A stretch of 64,000 nucleotides of DNA, taken from contig CAWFTJ010000001.1 in assembly GCA_963818685.1 (NCBI GenBank), positions 62,001-126,000 of the forward strand, in the 5' to 3' direction. Source of the DNA: CAJCJE01 sp963818685 (lineage in GTDB: Bacteria; Actinomycetota; Actinomycetes; Mycobacteriales; Pseudonocardiaceae). Position 1 is the first letter of the stretch. Each line of letters opens with the position of its first letter. This document shows, piece by piece, positions 44,463 through 53,238 of the stretch. The notes beneath the pieces were generated by a model that saw nothing but the letters and a program-made list of their open reading frames with translations, was not told where the DNA came from and did no database searches. The translations under genes were made by a program, and so were the position numbers.

Positions 44463-45437
44463 GTGACCGGAACGGAACGGGCCCAACCGCTTGCCGGGCT
44501 GGTCAGTCCGGCCGCGGAGGCATTGTTCCTGCGGCTGCTCGCCCGCGGCTGCGCCGAATTCGGTTTCGGCCCCGGCCAGATCGATCCGACCGATCCGGCC
44601 ACGGTGGAATTGCTCGACCTCGGGCTGGCGTTTCGGTCCGGTGACCAGGACGGACTGCTCCGCCCGGTCGACCATGCGGTGGCATTGCGCCTGCTGATCG
44701 AACACCGGCAGAATCAAGCAATTCAGGCTCAAGCTCGAATTCTCGACGGCTGGCGACGGCTCACCACACTACTGCCCCAGGGTATCGGCGACAGCTCAGC
44801 AGGAACGGTCGACGGTGTTTTCCCACTCGCCGATTTCGACGCCGTGGTGACCAGGGCGGCCGAACTGTATCCGTCCGCGCGCCAGCGAATGCGCGGCACG
44901 GAAACCGGCGAATTCCCCAACCGGCCGACCACCGACCGGTTGCGCACTCCGCCGCAGCTCGCGGCCGGCGCCCGGTACCAGATGATCTACCAGGTCAGCT
45001 ACGCGAGCGCGCCGGTCGGCGCGCGGATCGTCGCGGAGTCCGCCCGGCTTGGCGAGGAAGTCCGCTACCGCCCGGACATACCGGTGAAAATGCTGCATGT
45101 CGACGACTCGGTCGCCCTGCTGTCCACCGATCGCGCCGCCCGCACCGCGGTGCTGATTCGCGCGCCGGCGCTGCTTGCCATGCTCGCGTCCTGGTTCGAT
45201 CTACTGTGGACAGACACGGGCACGATCAGCCCCGGAACCGGCGACGATCCGCCGCTCACCGACGGCCAGCGCCGGGTGCTGGAACTGCTGGCCGTCGAGG
45301 GCGACGAGGTGATCGCGCGCCGACTGCGGCTGAGCATCACCACCGTGCGCCGGCACGTGAAGGCGATCTACACCGCCCTCGGAGTGGACAACCGGTTCGC
45401 CGCCGGGGTCGCCGCCGCCAAACGCGGCTGGATCTGA
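44463..45437 (+). CDS. LuxR-type regulator (C-terminal HTH), 324 aa
   Basis: GTG 44463 follows GAGGGAGGCAAG. The C-terminal ~65 residues are a LuxR/GerE helix-turn-helix (LTDGQRRVLELLAVEGDEVIARRL, then SITTVRRHVKAIYTAL). The first ~250 residues lack a receiver or known ligand fold; the central part has a beta-rich pattern (VSYASAPVGARIVAES, VKMLHVDDSVALLSTD) seen in single-gene LuxR regulators near polyketide and conflict loci. It is divergent from the grpE operon and convergent with the XRE gene, which marks it as the probable regulator of the system. No phosphorylation site is visible. Confidence 0.8.
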   Translation: MTGTERAQPLAGLVSPAAEALFLRLLARGCAEFGFGPGQIDPTDPATVELLDLGLAFRSGDQDGLLRPVDHAVALRLLIEHRQNQAIQAQARILDGWRRLTTLLPQGIGDSSAGTVDGVFPLADFDAVVTRAAELYPSARQRMRGTETGEFPNRPTTDRLRTPPQLAAGARYQMIYQVSYASAPVGARIVAESARLGEEVRYRPDIPVKMLHVDDSVALLSTDRAARTAVLIRAPALLAMLASWFDLLWTDTGTISPGTGDDPPLTDGQRRVLELLAVEGDEVIARRLRLSITTVRRHVKAIYTALGVDNRFAAGVAAAKRGWI

Positions 45438-45451
45438 CCCGGCTCTCGCGG

Positions 45452-46744
45452 CTAGATGTCCTCCGGCAGCGAGGTCGGGGCGTGCAGCGCGGCGATCAGC
45501 AGCGGTTGCAGTTGCTGAACACCACGATGACTGCGCCGCCGCCGCAGCGCCCTGGTCAGTCCACGCAGGTCGTGCCGAATGGTCGCCGAATCCACCGCGC
45601 GCACGTGATCGAGCAGGTCAGCGGTCAGCTCAACCGCCCGGTCGAGTTCGTCGGCGACCGCATAGGCGAGTGCCGCCCGAACCGCGAACTTACCGCGCGC
45701 CCGATGCGACTGGGCGGCGAACCGCAGCACGCACTCGTCCAGAATCTCCGCCGCCCGTCCAGCCTGGCCGAGTTCGTAGAGACACCACCCCAGAATGATC
45801 CGGTCGAGTTCGGCGATGTGCGTCGTGCCGAGCATCGGACCGGTTGGCTCCTCGTTCGCGGCCTCCGCCAGCAGCCGGGCCGAGCGTTCCAGCGCGCGGA
45901 AACATTCGGCTTCGTCCCCGGCGAGGGCGTGGCCCTGGGCTTCCCGCTGCGCGGCAAGGCCCCGCACCCTTGCCGAGGCCGCCGGGTCGGACTGGGCCCG
46001 CTTGGCCAGCTCGATGGTGCTGCGCGCATCGTCGTTGTGCAGCGCGATGTCCGCCCTGCGGACCATGGCGTACCAGCGCAGATCCGCGTCGCCGGCCTGC
46101 TCGGCCATGCGCACCGCCCACTGCGTCCAGCGTGCCGCCATGGCGTCGTCGCCGGCCTCCTGGGTCATCCAGCCCGCGTATTCGGTGTAGCGGGCGGCCA
46201 GTTTCCACAGCGCGGCCCGCTCGCCAGGACTCGCGTTCCCAGCCAGGCCGCGCAACACCTGGGTCTCGGCGATCACCATCGGCAACACCGTGCCTGGACC
46301 GGCGATCTGACCGAGTTGTCGGATCGCGGCAAACCGGGCGGCGAACGCGTTGGCCAGGTCTTCGCTCGCGGTCACCGACCGACCGGCGCCAAAGGCCATG
46401 CCGAGCGTCAGATCGGGGTCGGGGCGATCGGATCGCCTGGTGGGCAGAAAAAACCCGGCGCCGTCCGGAGAAATCCCGAGCAGCCAGGTATGCCCGTCGC
46501 CGGGTTCGGGTTCGGCCTCGACCGGCTGCTCCTCGGCACGGGACAGGAACAACCGCACCAACTGGCCGCCCGCGCCCAACTCAGCGTCGCACAACCGGGC
46601 CAGTTCGGCGCTCGGCCGCTTCTGTCCGGACTCGACCCGACTCAGATGCCCCTTGCTGAAGTGCACCCGCTCGGCGAGCTGACCGAGGGACAGCCCGGTC
46701 GCCTCGCGCAGCTCACGCAGTTCCCGGCCGAAGGTCACTGCCAC
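45452..46744 (-). CDS. XRE-family regulator with TPR-like C-terminus (430 aa)
   Basis: The N-terminal 60 residues form an XRE helix-turn-helix (LREATGLSLGQLAERVHFSKGHLSRVE, shown in part as GLSLGQLAE and SKGHLSRVE). The remaining ~370 residues form a helical TPR-like sensor with a repeating pattern of alanine-rich hairpins. This build matches actinobacterial BldD/WhiJ-neighbour and Abi-linked XRE regulators. It overlaps the RES-TIR gene's end by ten bases, so the two are one transcription unit and it may control the effector. No DNA target is identifiable. Confidence 0.85.
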   Translation of the reverse strand: MAVTFGRELRELREATGLSLGQLAERVHFSKGHLSRVESGQKRPSAELARLCDAELGAGGQLVRLFLSRAEEQPVEAEPEPGDGHTWLLGISPDGAGFFLPTRRSDRPDPDLTLGMAFGAGRSVTASEDLANAFAARFAAIRQLGQIAGPGTVLPMVIAETQVLRGLAGNASPGERAALWKLAARYTEYAGWMTQEAGDDAMAARWTQWAVRMAEQAGDADLRWYAMVRRADIALHNDDARSTIELAKRAQSDPAASARVRGLAAQREAQGHALAGDEAECFRALERSARLLAEAANEEPTGPMLGTTHIAELDRIILGWCLYELGQAGRAAEILDECVLRFAAQSHRARGKFAVRAALAYAVADELDRAVELTADLLDHVRAVDSATIRHDLRGLTRALRRRRSHRGVQQLQPLLIAALHAPTSLPEDI

Positions 46745-47739
46745 TCCCCCAGCGCCGGCACCTCGCCGATCAGCCGATCGACCACGGCACGCACGTCGGC
46801 TTCGCCGTAGCCATAGGGCAGATGCCGGAACTGTCGCCCGGCCAGCCAGTCGATATCGGGCGGCAGCGCATCCGGATCCAGCTTGCCGCGAGCGCCGACC
46901 AGCAGCGGCACAACGGAAACGCCGTGCTTGTGCGCCTCCACGATCTCCCGGCGCACCCAGTCGGAATCCCGGTCAAGCAACCGTTGCCCGGCACTGTTGT
47001 AGACCTTCTCCCAGCGTTCGCCGATCACCACGATCAGCACCCGAGCGCCGCGCACCTTGTCCAGCAGCTCGGCCGCGAAATCCATTCCCGCGGTCAGCGA
47101 CCGGTCGTCCCGGAACACGCAGGACGCCCCGAAGCGCCGGCAGAACTCCCTGTCCAGCAAGTCGACGGCGAGTTTGTCGTCGCTGCTGCGATAATTGATG
47201 AACACCACCGGCTCACCGGCCGGCTCCGGAATCCGGACACCATAGGACGCCATTTCCCGATTCACGTAGGCAATGCCGGCCGGCGTATCCAGCTGACGAG
47301 CCGGACCACATTCGACCAGCGCATTGTCCGGGCAGTTTGTCCCGAACAACAGCATGGTCGGCTGATTCAGATCGACATGCGAATGCCAGATCATCCCGGA
47401 GAAACCCGACAGCTCGTCCCGGTAAGCGTCCACCCATCCGTTCGGCGCCAAGGACAGTAGGTCTGTCCGCAGCGATGCCCTGGCCAGATCCAGCGTGCCG
47501 AACAAACGCAGCAGCACGAGTTCCGTTGTCATGCGCACCCGGGACAGCACCAGGCCGTCAAGCGACGGCCGGACGTCGCGCAGCCCCGGCCGCAGGTATT
47601 CGGCGAGTGCCGTTCTCTCCGACTCGGAAACCGCGACCACCCCGGTCAACCGCGCGGCCGGATCGAGCCGATGCCGCACCCGCCAGAGGTCCGTACCCGG
47701 CGGCACGACGAAACGGGCCGCAGCCGCTTCGCGACTCAT
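46735..47739 (-). CDS. Probable RES-TIR fusion effector (334 aa)
   Basis: ATG 47739 follows GGGAGGGCGGG. The C-terminal part (about 177-325) is a TIR domain: EPVVFINYRSSDDKLA, DRSLTAGMDFAAELL and VLIVVIGERW. The SDWVRREI motif places the likely catalytic Glu at 265, as in NAD-cleaving TIRs. The N-terminal ~145 residues look RES-like: DLWRVRH near the start, and GMIWHSHV...TMLLFGTN near 115-135 resembles the GFIW...LVVLFGDR end of the RES protein at 29531. A Ser is kept at 120. If right, one chain carries two NAD-directed folds. It lies downstream of a small membrane peptide gene and upstream of the XRE gene. Confidence 0.75.
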   Translation of the reverse strand: MSREAAAARFVVPPGTDLWRVRHRLDPAARLTGVVAVSESERTALAEYLRPGLRDVRPSLDGLVLSRVRMTTELVLLRLFGTLDLARASLRTDLLSLAPNGWVDAYRDELSGFSGMIWHSHVDLNQPTMLLFGTNCPDNALVECGPARQLDTPAGIAYVNREMASYGVRIPEPAGEPVVFINYRSSDDKLAVDLLDREFCRRFGASCVFRDDRSLTAGMDFAAELLDKVRGARVLIVVIGERWEKVYNSAGQRLLDRDSDWVRREIVEAHKHGVSVVPLLVGARGKLDPDALPPDIDWLAGRQFRHLPYGYGEADVRAVVDRLIGEVPALGEWQ

Positions 47740-47779
47740 CCCGCCCTCCCGTCGCCTTCGCGGATCACATTGTCGCACA

Positions 47780-47884
47780 TCACCCGACCAGACCAGCTGC
47801 GAATACCAGGCCGGCGACGAAACCGATGAGCAGGCACAGCACCGACAGCCGCACCACGGCGGACAAAGCCACAAACAGTTTCAC
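47780..47884 (-). CDS. 34-residue hydrophobic membrane peptide
   Basis: GTG 47884 follows a strong GGGAGGGGG ribosome site and opens a 34-codon frame ending at 47780. Nearly all residues are hydrophobic (VKLFVALSAVVRLSVLC, then LIGFVAGLVFAAG), enough for one membrane helix with a single basic residue near the middle. It is only 41 bases upstream of the RES-TIR gene on the same strand. It is too short to assign to a family. A holin-like or regulatory small protein of the TIR module is possible. Confidence 0.5.
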   Translation of the reverse strand: MKLFVALSAVVRLSVLCLLIGFVAGLVFAAGLVG

Positions 47885-47961
47885 CGGTTGCCCCCTCCCG
47901 TTGAGCACGATCGCCACCCACCGCAAGCATGCCGTGGGCGAGGGCCGAAATCACGGTGGTG

Positions 47962-48573
47962 TCAGTGCCCGGGTTCAGTTGGAAACGGACAACCACCGGC
48001 CCGCCGCAGCGCGACGAGCAACACGGCATAGGCGCTGCTGGCATGCGTCAGCTCACCGCCCGTGACCAGTTGCAGGGCGCGCGAAAACGGCAGCCAGCGC
48101 AGTACCAGATCGGCTTCGGCGGGGTCAAGGTGCTGCTCGCGCATGGTCAGCCCGGTCGCCAGGAAAACGTTGTCCGCGTGGTTGGTGAGGCTGTCCGCGC
48201 CGTTGATGCGGCCCAGCGGTTCCCAGCGTGCGGCACGCAACCCGGTCTCCTCGGCCAGTTCCCGCCGCGCTGCGGCCAGCGGTCCGGTGTCGGACGGCTC
48301 GATCCCGCCACCTGGCAGCCGCCACTGGGTGCCGGCGTGGGTGTAGATCCACTGCCGGGTCATGGCCAGCTGATCCTGGTCGTCCATGGCGAGCACGGTG
48401 ACCGAGCCGGCGGTCACCACGTGCGAATAGCTGCCCCGGCATCCGTCCGGTCGCACCACCGAATCCCGGCGCACCTCGAACCACGGATTCCGGTGCACCA
48501 CGACGCTGTCCAGCCGACGCCACGGCGCGTCGACCGTGCAAGGTGCTGGTGCGGTGTCCTGTCCCCAAGCCAT
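47962..48573 (-). CDS. Nudix hydrolase
   Basis: This 203-residue protein starts at ATG 48573. The Nudix box is GGGIEPSDTGPLAAARRELAEETGL in shortened form: G-x5-E-x7-REL-AEE with the conserved glycine and glutamates near residue 95. It is preceded by WRLPGG. The N-terminal ADP-sugar-hydrolase-like features (WFEVRRDSVV, TRQWIYTH) fit the ADP-ribose pyrophosphatase/NudF branch. Such enzymes clear ADP-ribose, the product of TIR NADases, so its place 77 bases upstream of the membrane peptide and RES-TIR genes may be meaningful. That link is inferred. Confidence 0.88.
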   Translation of the reverse strand: MAWGQDTAPAPCTVDAPWRRLDSVVVHRNPWFEVRRDSVVRPDGCRGSYSHVVTAGSVTVLAMDDQDQLAMTRQWIYTHAGTQWRLPGGGIEPSDTGPLAAARRELAEETGLRAARWEPLGRINGADSLTNHADNVFLATGLTMREQHLDPAEADLVLRWLPFSRALQLVTGGELTHASSAYAVLLVALRRAGGCPFPTEPGH

Positions 48574-48657
48574 ATTGGTATGGAATCATCCCCCGACCCG
48601 CCGCGCATGACATCTACCTGCCAGTGGCCACTTCCCACCGTGACCCGATGACGACGG

Positions 48658-49590
48658 TCAGCGGGCCCAGTCGGGGACCCAGATTTCGTCGCGGGCGGTT
48701 GATCGGTGTCGGGCGGTGAGGTAGTCGAGGAACATGGCGAGTACGGGGTGTGGATTGTCGGCTCGCCAGATCACGGAAAGCGGGTAGACCGGGATCGGGT
48801 CGACGACGGGGATTCGGCGGAGGTCGTAGCTTTCCGGCCAGAGGTAACGGGAGCCTTCGCCGACGAGGTTGGCAAGGCGGGTCGAGTCGGCGATTTCGGC
48901 GAGGAGGGCTTCCACGCCGAAGACCGGGCCGATCGTGTCGATGGTGAGGCCGAAGATCTTGGCCAGGTCTTCGTAGTAGCCGACCGGCTCGGTTTCGGAG
49001 AGGCCGGGCATCCAGATGGGATGCTCGGTGAGGTCGGCGAGTCGCACGGTCCTGTTGTCGGCCAATGGATGGCGCGGGCCGACGAGCAGTTCGTGGCGTT
49101 CGTCGATGACTCTTGCCGAGCGCAGACTGGGTGGGACCTTGCTGGCGGAGTCGCGCAGGGACCGGAAGGTGGCGTCGATGGTGCCCGCACCGACTTCGGC
49201 CAGGACGGAGTCGACGGTGGTGCCGGTGAGGGTGACGACGTCGAGGTCGATGTGGGGGTGTTGCCGGTAGAACTCGCGCAGGATGTTGGCCGGCGCGGTT
49301 CTGCGGTTGACGACGTCCACGCGCAGGGCCCGTCGACCGGGTGTCACGGCCGCGATCGCGCGTTCGGCGACGCGCAGGAGTTCGCGGGCGTGCGGTAGCA
49401 GGGCTTGGCCGTCGACGCTGAGCCGGACGCCGCGCGCGGTCCTGGCGAAGAGGTGGACGCCGAGTTGCCGTTCCAGGGTGGCCACTCGTTTCGACGCCGC
49501 CTGCTGGGTGATGCCCAGATCGTCGGCGGCGGCCTGGAACTGGCCGGTCTCGGCGACGGCGACGAAGGTACGAACCGCATCGAGGTCCAC
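48658..49590 (-). CDS. LysR-family transcriptional regulator
   Basis: GTG 49590 gives 310 residues, the normal LysR size. The N-terminal winged HTH (LDAVRTFVAVAETGQFQAAAD, then GITQQAASKRVATLERQLGVHLF) is clear, and the rest is a periplasmic-binding-protein-like effector domain with LREFYRQHPHIDLDVVTL. Its start is 90 bases from the divergent ROK-type gene, which, with the MFS gene, is its likely target. No LysR T-N11-A box stands out by eye. The effector is unknown. Confidence 0.9.
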   Translation of the reverse strand: MDLDAVRTFVAVAETGQFQAAADDLGITQQAASKRVATLERQLGVHLFARTARGVRLSVDGQALLPHARELLRVAERAIAAVTPGRRALRVDVVNRRTAPANILREFYRQHPHIDLDVVTLTGTTVDSVLAEVGAGTIDATFRSLRDSASKVPPSLRSARVIDERHELLVGPRHPLADNRTVRLADLTEHPIWMPGLSETEPVGYYEDLAKIFGLTIDTIGPVFGVEALLAEIADSTRLANLVGEGSRYLWPESYDLRRIPVVDPIPVYPLSVIWRADNPHPVLAMFLDYLTARHRSTARDEIWVPDWAR

Positions 49591-49680
49591 TCGGCAGAAC
49601 CTACCTCGGCCATCGGCGGCAGCGCTGTGGCCTGCCGAGGCCGCTCGCAATATCCTCGCTGAACGAGTATATCTGGTCGG

Positions 49681-50856
49681 GTGACGTTGACCCAGGCGCG
49701 GCACTGGCGCTCGGCAGCCGAAGCGCTGGCTGTGCTGCGGCACGAGCGGCGGCTGACGCGTCCCGAACTCGGCCGCCGGCTCGGCCTGGACAGCGGCCCA
49801 ACGTCCGACCTGGTGAAACGGCTGTCGCGAGCCGCGTTGATCTCCGAACGGCGGGCGTCGGCGGACCGGCCGGGGCGGCCGACGACCACCGTGCACGCGC
49901 ATCCGGCCGGACCGGTCGCGGTCGTCGTTGACCTGCGACACGGCGACTGGCGCATCGGCACCTGCGGCGTCGACGGCGTTGTCGAGGTCGTGGCGACCGG
50001 GCAGCACGACGGCGCGGGGCCGGACGTGCTGCTCGGCGCGTTGAGCGAGCGCATTCGAGTCGCCGCGGACGCTGTCGGCGATCGGGTGGTGGGGGTCGGG
50101 GTCGCGGCGCCAGGGCCGACAGCGGACGACCGACTGGTGCACGCGACCATGCTCGGCTGGCGCGATGTGGATTTCTCCGTGCTGCGACCGTCTTCCGAGG
50201 TTCCGGTCGTGGCCGGGAACGACGCGACCATGGCCGCGATGGCCGAGGCGCGCCTGCACACTCCGCGTCCTCGGACGCTGTTGCACATCGTCGTCGAGAT
50301 CGGTGTCGGTGGCGCGCTCGTTGTGGACGGTCGCCCGGTTCCGAGCGCGCGCGGGCTGCACGGCGAGTTCGGGCATCTGCCCTTTGGCGTTCGGGACGCT
50401 CGGTGTCCCTGCGGCGCGCTCGGGTGCTGGTCGGTCCTGTTCGACGCCAAGCAGGTCGCTCGGCGCGCGGGGGTGCGCGTGCGTCGCGATCCGCGTGGCT
50501 GGTTGCACCGTTTCTTCACGGATACCTCACCGTCGCCTCGGGCGGGGTCGGTGCGGGCGGACCTGGTCGCGGAGTTGGGGCGTGGCATCGCCGGACTGGT
50601 CAACGCGTTGGACCCGGACCTGGTCACGCTCGGCGGACTCGCGCCCGAGGTGCGCGCCGCAGCGCAAGAGCGGTTCGTCGGCGCGGTCGAGAACGGTCTG
50701 ATGACGATGCTGCGCGACCGGCCGCCCGACCTGCTCGACGCGCGTGCCGGTGAGGACGCGCCAATGATCGGGGCCGGCCTGTCCGTGTTCGACCGGGTGC
50801 TGGACGCGGGCATGCTCGCGCGCTGGGCGAGCCGCACGCGGGCGGCGGCGTCGTGA
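49681..50856 (+). CDS. ROK-family protein with N-terminal HTH
   Basis: GTG 49681 opens a 391-residue protein. The first ~60 residues are a MarR-like winged HTH (LAVLRHERRLTRPELGRRLGLDSG). It continues as a ROK fold with VGVGVAAPGPTADD, an NDATMAAMAEA-type metal region and HGEFGHLPF. The usual zinc motif CxCGxxGCxE appears as CPCGALGCW, so the final Glu is replaced by Trp. ROK repressors sense sugars or sugar phosphates. The gene overlaps the downstream MFS gene by four bases (GTGA) and is divergent from the LysR gene, so a transporter-regulator pair is likely. Confidence 0.85.
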   Translation: MTLTQARHWRSAAEALAVLRHERRLTRPELGRRLGLDSGPTSDLVKRLSRAALISERRASADRPGRPTTTVHAHPAGPVAVVVDLRHGDWRIGTCGVDGVVEVVATGQHDGAGPDVLLGALSERIRVAADAVGDRVVGVGVAAPGPTADDRLVHATMLGWRDVDFSVLRPSSEVPVVAGNDATMAAMAEARLHTPRPRTLLHIVVEIGVGGALVVDGRPVPSARGLHGEFGHLPFGVRDARCPCGALGCWSVLFDAKQVARRAGVRVRRDPRGWLHRFFTDTSPSPRAGSVRADLVAELGRGIAGLVNALDPDLVTLGGLAPEVRAAAQERFVGAVENGLMTMLRDRPPDLLDARAGEDAPMIGAGLSVFDRVLDAGMLARWASRTRAAAS

Positions 50857-52025
50857 TCCGGCGCCGGTCCTGGCGGGCGAGCCTCGACGAGGCGCCGCCC
50901 GGCCGGCCCTATCGCCGGGACGCCGCGACCTGGGTGTGTTTTGCCGCGTTGTTCGCGTTCGGCGTGCCCAACGCGCTGCTCGGGCCGGTGCTGCCGTACC
51001 TGCGCCAGGTCGAGCACATCTCCTACCTGACCGGCGCCCTGCACCAGGTCGCCTTCGCGATCGGCGGTACCACGGCGGGCATCCTGGCGAGCAGGCTGCA
51101 CATGCCCAGGCGGCGCACGATCGTCGTCGGCCTTGTCGGCGCGGCCGGGGCGGGCGTGCTGCTCGGCTACGGCCACGTTCTCCCGCTGACGCTCGTCGCC
51201 GCGCTGTTGGTGAGCGCGTTCGGGACGACCGCGCTGATCCGCATGTGGGCGCTGCTGTCGGATCTGCACCACCGGCATCGGCCGGTCGCCATGACCGAGG
51301 GCGAGATCTCGGTCAGCCTGGCAGGAATCCTCACTCCCGCCCTGGTCAGCGTGTGCGCCGCCAGTTCGTTCGGTTGGCGGTTCTCGTTCGTGGTCGTCTT
51401 CGTCGTCGTGGTGGCGGCCGCTGCCGCCGTTGGCGCGACCCGGCTGCCGGACCACGCGCGACGACCGCCCGCCACCGGCGCCGCCGACGAGCCGGAGCAC
51501 CACTCGCCTCGGCGGACGCTCACCACGATCTTCGCGGTGGTGGGCCTGGAATTCACGCTGAGCTTCTGGGCCGCGAGCTATCTGCACGACGACGTCGGCG
51601 TCGCCCAGGACACGTCGGTCGCGATGGTGAGCGCGTTGTACGCGGCCAATCTGGTCGGACGCCTTGTGGCGAGCAGGCTCGCCCGCCTGCTGTCCACCGC
51701 GCTCGTGCTCCGGCTCACGCTGTTGACCGCGTTGACCGGCCTGCCCTTGCTGCTGCTCGCCGGCAACGTGGTCGTCGCCGGCATCGGGTTGGTCGTGACC
51801 GGCATCGGCATCGGTGGCACGTTTCCGCTGGCGTCCGCGCTGCACGTCACCGCGAGCCGGCGCACGGCGGACCAGGCGCTCGGCCAGATCCTCACCGTCG
51901 CCGGCCTCGGTCAGATCGCCGCCCCGCTGCTCGCCGGCGTGCTCGCGCAGGTGAGCGACCTGCGCGTCAGCCTGCTCGTGCTACCCGCGCTCGTGCTACT
52001 CGCCGCGGCCACGGTCCGGGGGTAA
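50853..52025 (+). CDS. MFS transporter
   Basis: This 390-residue protein starts at GTG 50853, overlapping the ROK stop. It has about 12 hydrophobic helices (VCFAALFAFGVPNALLGPVLPYL, VGLVGAAGAGVLLGYG, IFAVVGLEFTLSFWAASYL, LILLVTGIGIGGTFPLASALH given in outline). A central basic loop (PDHARRPPATGAADEPEH) separates two halves. The pattern matches FucP/sugar-type MFS carriers, fitting the ROK partner. The substrate is unknown; a sugar or glycoside is plausible. Confidence 0.85.
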   Translation: MIRRRSWRASLDEAPPGRPYRRDAATWVCFAALFAFGVPNALLGPVLPYLRQVEHISYLTGALHQVAFAIGGTTAGILASRLHMPRRRTIVVGLVGAAGAGVLLGYGHVLPLTLVAALLVSAFGTTALIRMWALLSDLHHRHRPVAMTEGEISVSLAGILTPALVSVCAASSFGWRFSFVVVFVVVVAAAAAVGATRLPDHARRPPATGAADEPEHHSPRRTLTTIFAVVGLEFTLSFWAASYLHDDVGVAQDTSVAMVSALYAANLVGRLVASRLARLLSTALVLRLTLLTALTGLPLLLLAGNVVVAGIGLVVTGIGIGGTFPLASALHVTASRRTADQALGQILTVAGLGQIAAPLLAGVLAQVSDLRVSLLVLPALVLLAAATVRG

Positions 52026-52077
52026 GGCCAGGAGGCACTGACAGCTCGCGGGACGCCGCGATTGCTCATCGGCGGAG

Positions 52078-53238
52078 ATGGGTACGCAGATCCCGGGTGC
52101 GGATGTCGACGCTGTGGAGGTGAGCACCAACATGAACCGCTATCCGAGCCTGCGCGGCAAGGTACGCTCGCTGCCTGGTGTCGTGAGCGTCGTGTCGCTG
52201 GCCGGTGACGTGGACGCGGTGGCAGCGCCGGTGATGGCGCAGATCTTCGCGCAGTACACCGAACCCGGCCAGGACGTCGTCGTCGACCTGACGGATGTCT
52301 CGCTCGTGTCCGCGGCCGCCATGAGCGTGCTGACCGAATTCACCGGGCGAACGCGTCGGGTACTGGTGGTGGCGACCGGTCTCGCCGCGGAGACCCTGAA
52401 CCTCGCCGTCTCGCTGACCGTGGTCGGCACGCTGACCGACGCGCTTGGCATGCTCGGCCTCGGCTTGGTCGCGCTGCCCGCGCCGCGCCGGGTGGACATC
52501 CGCCGCATGCACACCCGGGCGTACATCGCGCGGACGCTGGACGTGGTGTGTCGCCGCTACGGGCTCGACTCCCCCGACGCGGCGTTCGCGGTGATGAGCA
52601 AGGCGTCCCAGCGACACAACGTGCCACTGCGGATCCTGGCCGGTGCCGTGCTCGACATCCGCGAGCCGACCGGTGCCCACTGGTTTCCCGGTCGACTGGC
52701 CCGACCAGCACCCCGGCTGTCCTTCACGCCGGCCGGCACACCCGCCTCGACCCTTGCCGGCGCGCTCGACCGGATTCGCGCCCATACCGGCGCGCGGTTG
52801 GGCAGCGCGCAGAGCGTCGACCCGTTCCACACCGGACTGGTGCTGGACCGGCAGTTCGGGTTCGACGCGGACTTCGCCGACGCTTTCGCGCACGTCACGG
52901 ACGGCACAGCAGCTTCACTGGCCTACCGGACCCGCCAACAGACCGTGATCGCCGACCTGGCAACGGACGCGCGGCTGCGCGGTACCGACCAGACCGTCCT
53001 GCTGACCGCGGGCGCGCGGGCGGTGCAGAGCACCCCGGTGCTCACCCCGGACGGTCGCTGCCTCGGCGTGATGTCCACGCACTGCGCCGACGCCGACGAC
53101 CTCCCGTCCAGCGCGGCGCTCCGACACGTCGAGGCGGTTGCCGAGGAGGCGGGCGAATGGCTCGAATGGTACCGGCGCACCGTCGTGTTCGACGCCCTGG
53201 AATACCTGCACCGCGAGGCGCGCGACCGATCAGGGTGA
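52078..53238 (+). CDS. STAS-ANTAR-GAF regulator
   Basis: This 386-residue cytoplasmic protein has an N-terminal STAS domain (about 35-130: VVSVVSLAGDVDAVAAPV, DVVVDLTDVSLVSAAAM with a Ser that can be phosphorylated). An ANTAR-like RNA-binding domain follows (about 140-190: ARTLDVVCRRYGLDSPDAAFAVM). A GAF-type domain (about 225-370) carries LGSAQSVDPFHTGLV and STPVLTPDGRCLGVMSTH. ANTAR domains act as antiterminators by binding RNA hairpins. STAS and GAF would sense partner switching and redox or small molecules. It is convergent with the M28 peptidase gene with a nine-base overlap. Confidence 0.85.
   Translation: MGTQIPGADVDAVEVSTNMNRYPSLRGKVRSLPGVVSVVSLAGDVDAVAAPVMAQIFAQYTEPGQDVVVDLTDVSLVSAAAMSVLTEFTGRTRRVLVVATGLAAETLNLAVSLTVVGTLTDALGMLGLGLVALPAPRRVDIRRMHTRAYIARTLDVVCRRYGLDSPDAAFAVMSKASQRHNVPLRILAGAVLDIREPTGAHWFPGRLARPAPRLSFTPAGTPASTLAGALDRIRAHTGARLGSAQSVDPFHTGLVLDRQFGFDADFADAFAHVTDGTAASLAYRTRQQTVIADLATDARLRGTDQTVLLTAGARAVQSTPVLTPDGRCLGVMSTHCADADDLPSSAALRHVEAVAEEAGEWLEWYRRTVVFDALEYLHREARDRSG

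Noticed and set aside
49344..51845. Long open frame of 833 codons on the minus strand
   Set aside because: It is the complement of the LysR, ROK and MFS genes, with Arg/Gly/Gln-rich low-complexity translation typical of antisense GC-rich DNA.
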